Assembly (NCBI GenBank): GCA_964247055.1
Contig: OZ176055.1
Span: 6,200,001-6,264,000 of the forward strand
Direction: 5' to 3'
Length of the DNA stretch: 64,000 bases
DNA from: Paragordius varius
Lineage: Eukaryota > Nematomorpha
The notes beneath the pieces are model-generated. The model did no database searches and had not been told where the DNA came from. It saw only the letters and a program-made list of their open reading frames with translations. Numbering within the stretch: position 1 is the stretch's first letter; the number at the start of each line of letters is the position of its first letter. Positions 63,641 through 64,000 of this stretch are shown piece after piece. The translations under genes were made by a program, and so were the position numbers.

Positions 63641-64000
63641 AAAGATGCTACCATTTGGCGGATCAACTTATGTGTATTTTTAGTTTAACATTAGATGGAC
63701 AAAAATGGGGTCTGAAATTAATCGTCTGCTACAAATTAATAGTCTGCGTACTTTTCGTTGACCCCTTCTTTTAATTTAACTGAAAATGACTTATTACTGC
63801 TTCAAAAAATTTTGATTAATCAAACGATATTATAAATAAACTTCTAAAAGCATTTTACTTTATTAGATCATAATATGATTTTGCAATCTTTGTCTAATTG
63901 TTTTATTAGAGCATGGACTTCTCACATTTTTAAGGAAAATACCTAGAGTATACTCAATTATCTCAATTAACCATTACAATCAATAAAATTCGAATTCTCA
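63640..64000. other. Intergenic, no supported gene
   Basis: A+T-rich flank of the mariner remnant; nothing recognisable. Confidence 0.6.

Noticed and set aside
1-64000. CRISPR arrays, operons, ribosome-binding sites, rRNA
   Set aside because: Intron-bearing animal DNA; no direct-repeat/spacer array and no rRNA or tRNA gene could be recognised.

Overview
The window is A+T-rich animal nuclear DNA (roughly three quarters A+T by eye). It holds spliced genes with GT-AG introns, and the space between and inside them is filled by decayed transposons and inverted-repeat elements. The gene set is metazoan: an ERLEC1-type ER lectin, a TTLL15-like tubulin-ligase family protein, USP14, a CULT-domain protein, a cystine-knot ligand and a ZP-domain membrane protein. 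A cuticlin-like ZP protein and a noggin/trunk/spaetzle-like ligand suggest an invertebrate, perhaps an ecdysozoan; this is inference and I cannot name the species. Introns are strongly bimodal: several are only 22 to 43 nt, while others run to 4.4 kb and carry transposons.

Layout. 1-12.9 kb has no gene I can support and is a graveyard of foldback elements, MITEs and one decayed hAT transposon with a perfect 8-bp target duplication (9329-11764). 12.9-22.8 kb (+) carries a 15-exon ERLEC1/XTP3-B gene with two MRH lectin domains, then a compact 3-exon gene for a secreted cystine-knot protein. 23.1-27.7 kb (-) is a 7-exon TTLL gene, tail to tail with the ligand gene; all its introns are phase 0 and one is 22 nt. 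27.7-33.1 kb is intergenic, with an unexplained exon-like block at 28.1-28.3 kb and a foldback element whose arms contain about 18-bp tandem repeats. 33.1-34.0 kb (-) is a 3-exon CULT-only gene, head to head (162 bp between start codons) with USP14 at 34.2-43.7 kb (+, 16 exons, two introns of 29 and 28 nt). USP14 intron 13 holds a decayed BEL/Pao retroelement fossil and a MITE. 44-47 kb is intergenic. 47.3-54.2 kb (+) is an 8-exon ZP-domain protein with signal peptide, furin-type site and C-terminal membrane segment. 54.2-64 kb is again repeats, including a MITE with a 21-base C run and a mariner remnant at the end.

How the genes relate. ERLEC1 works in ER glycoprotein quality control and degradation. 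USP14 is the ubiquitin-trimming enzyme of the proteasome. In cereblon the CULT domain recognises degrons for a ubiquitin ligase. A CULT gene sharing a short divergent promoter with a proteasome deubiquitinase is therefore the most suggestive linkage here. The CULT protein appears to have lost two of the three tryptophans that form cereblon's ligand cage. Exon models were built by hand from splice signals, reading phase and family motifs, so individual boundaries may be off.
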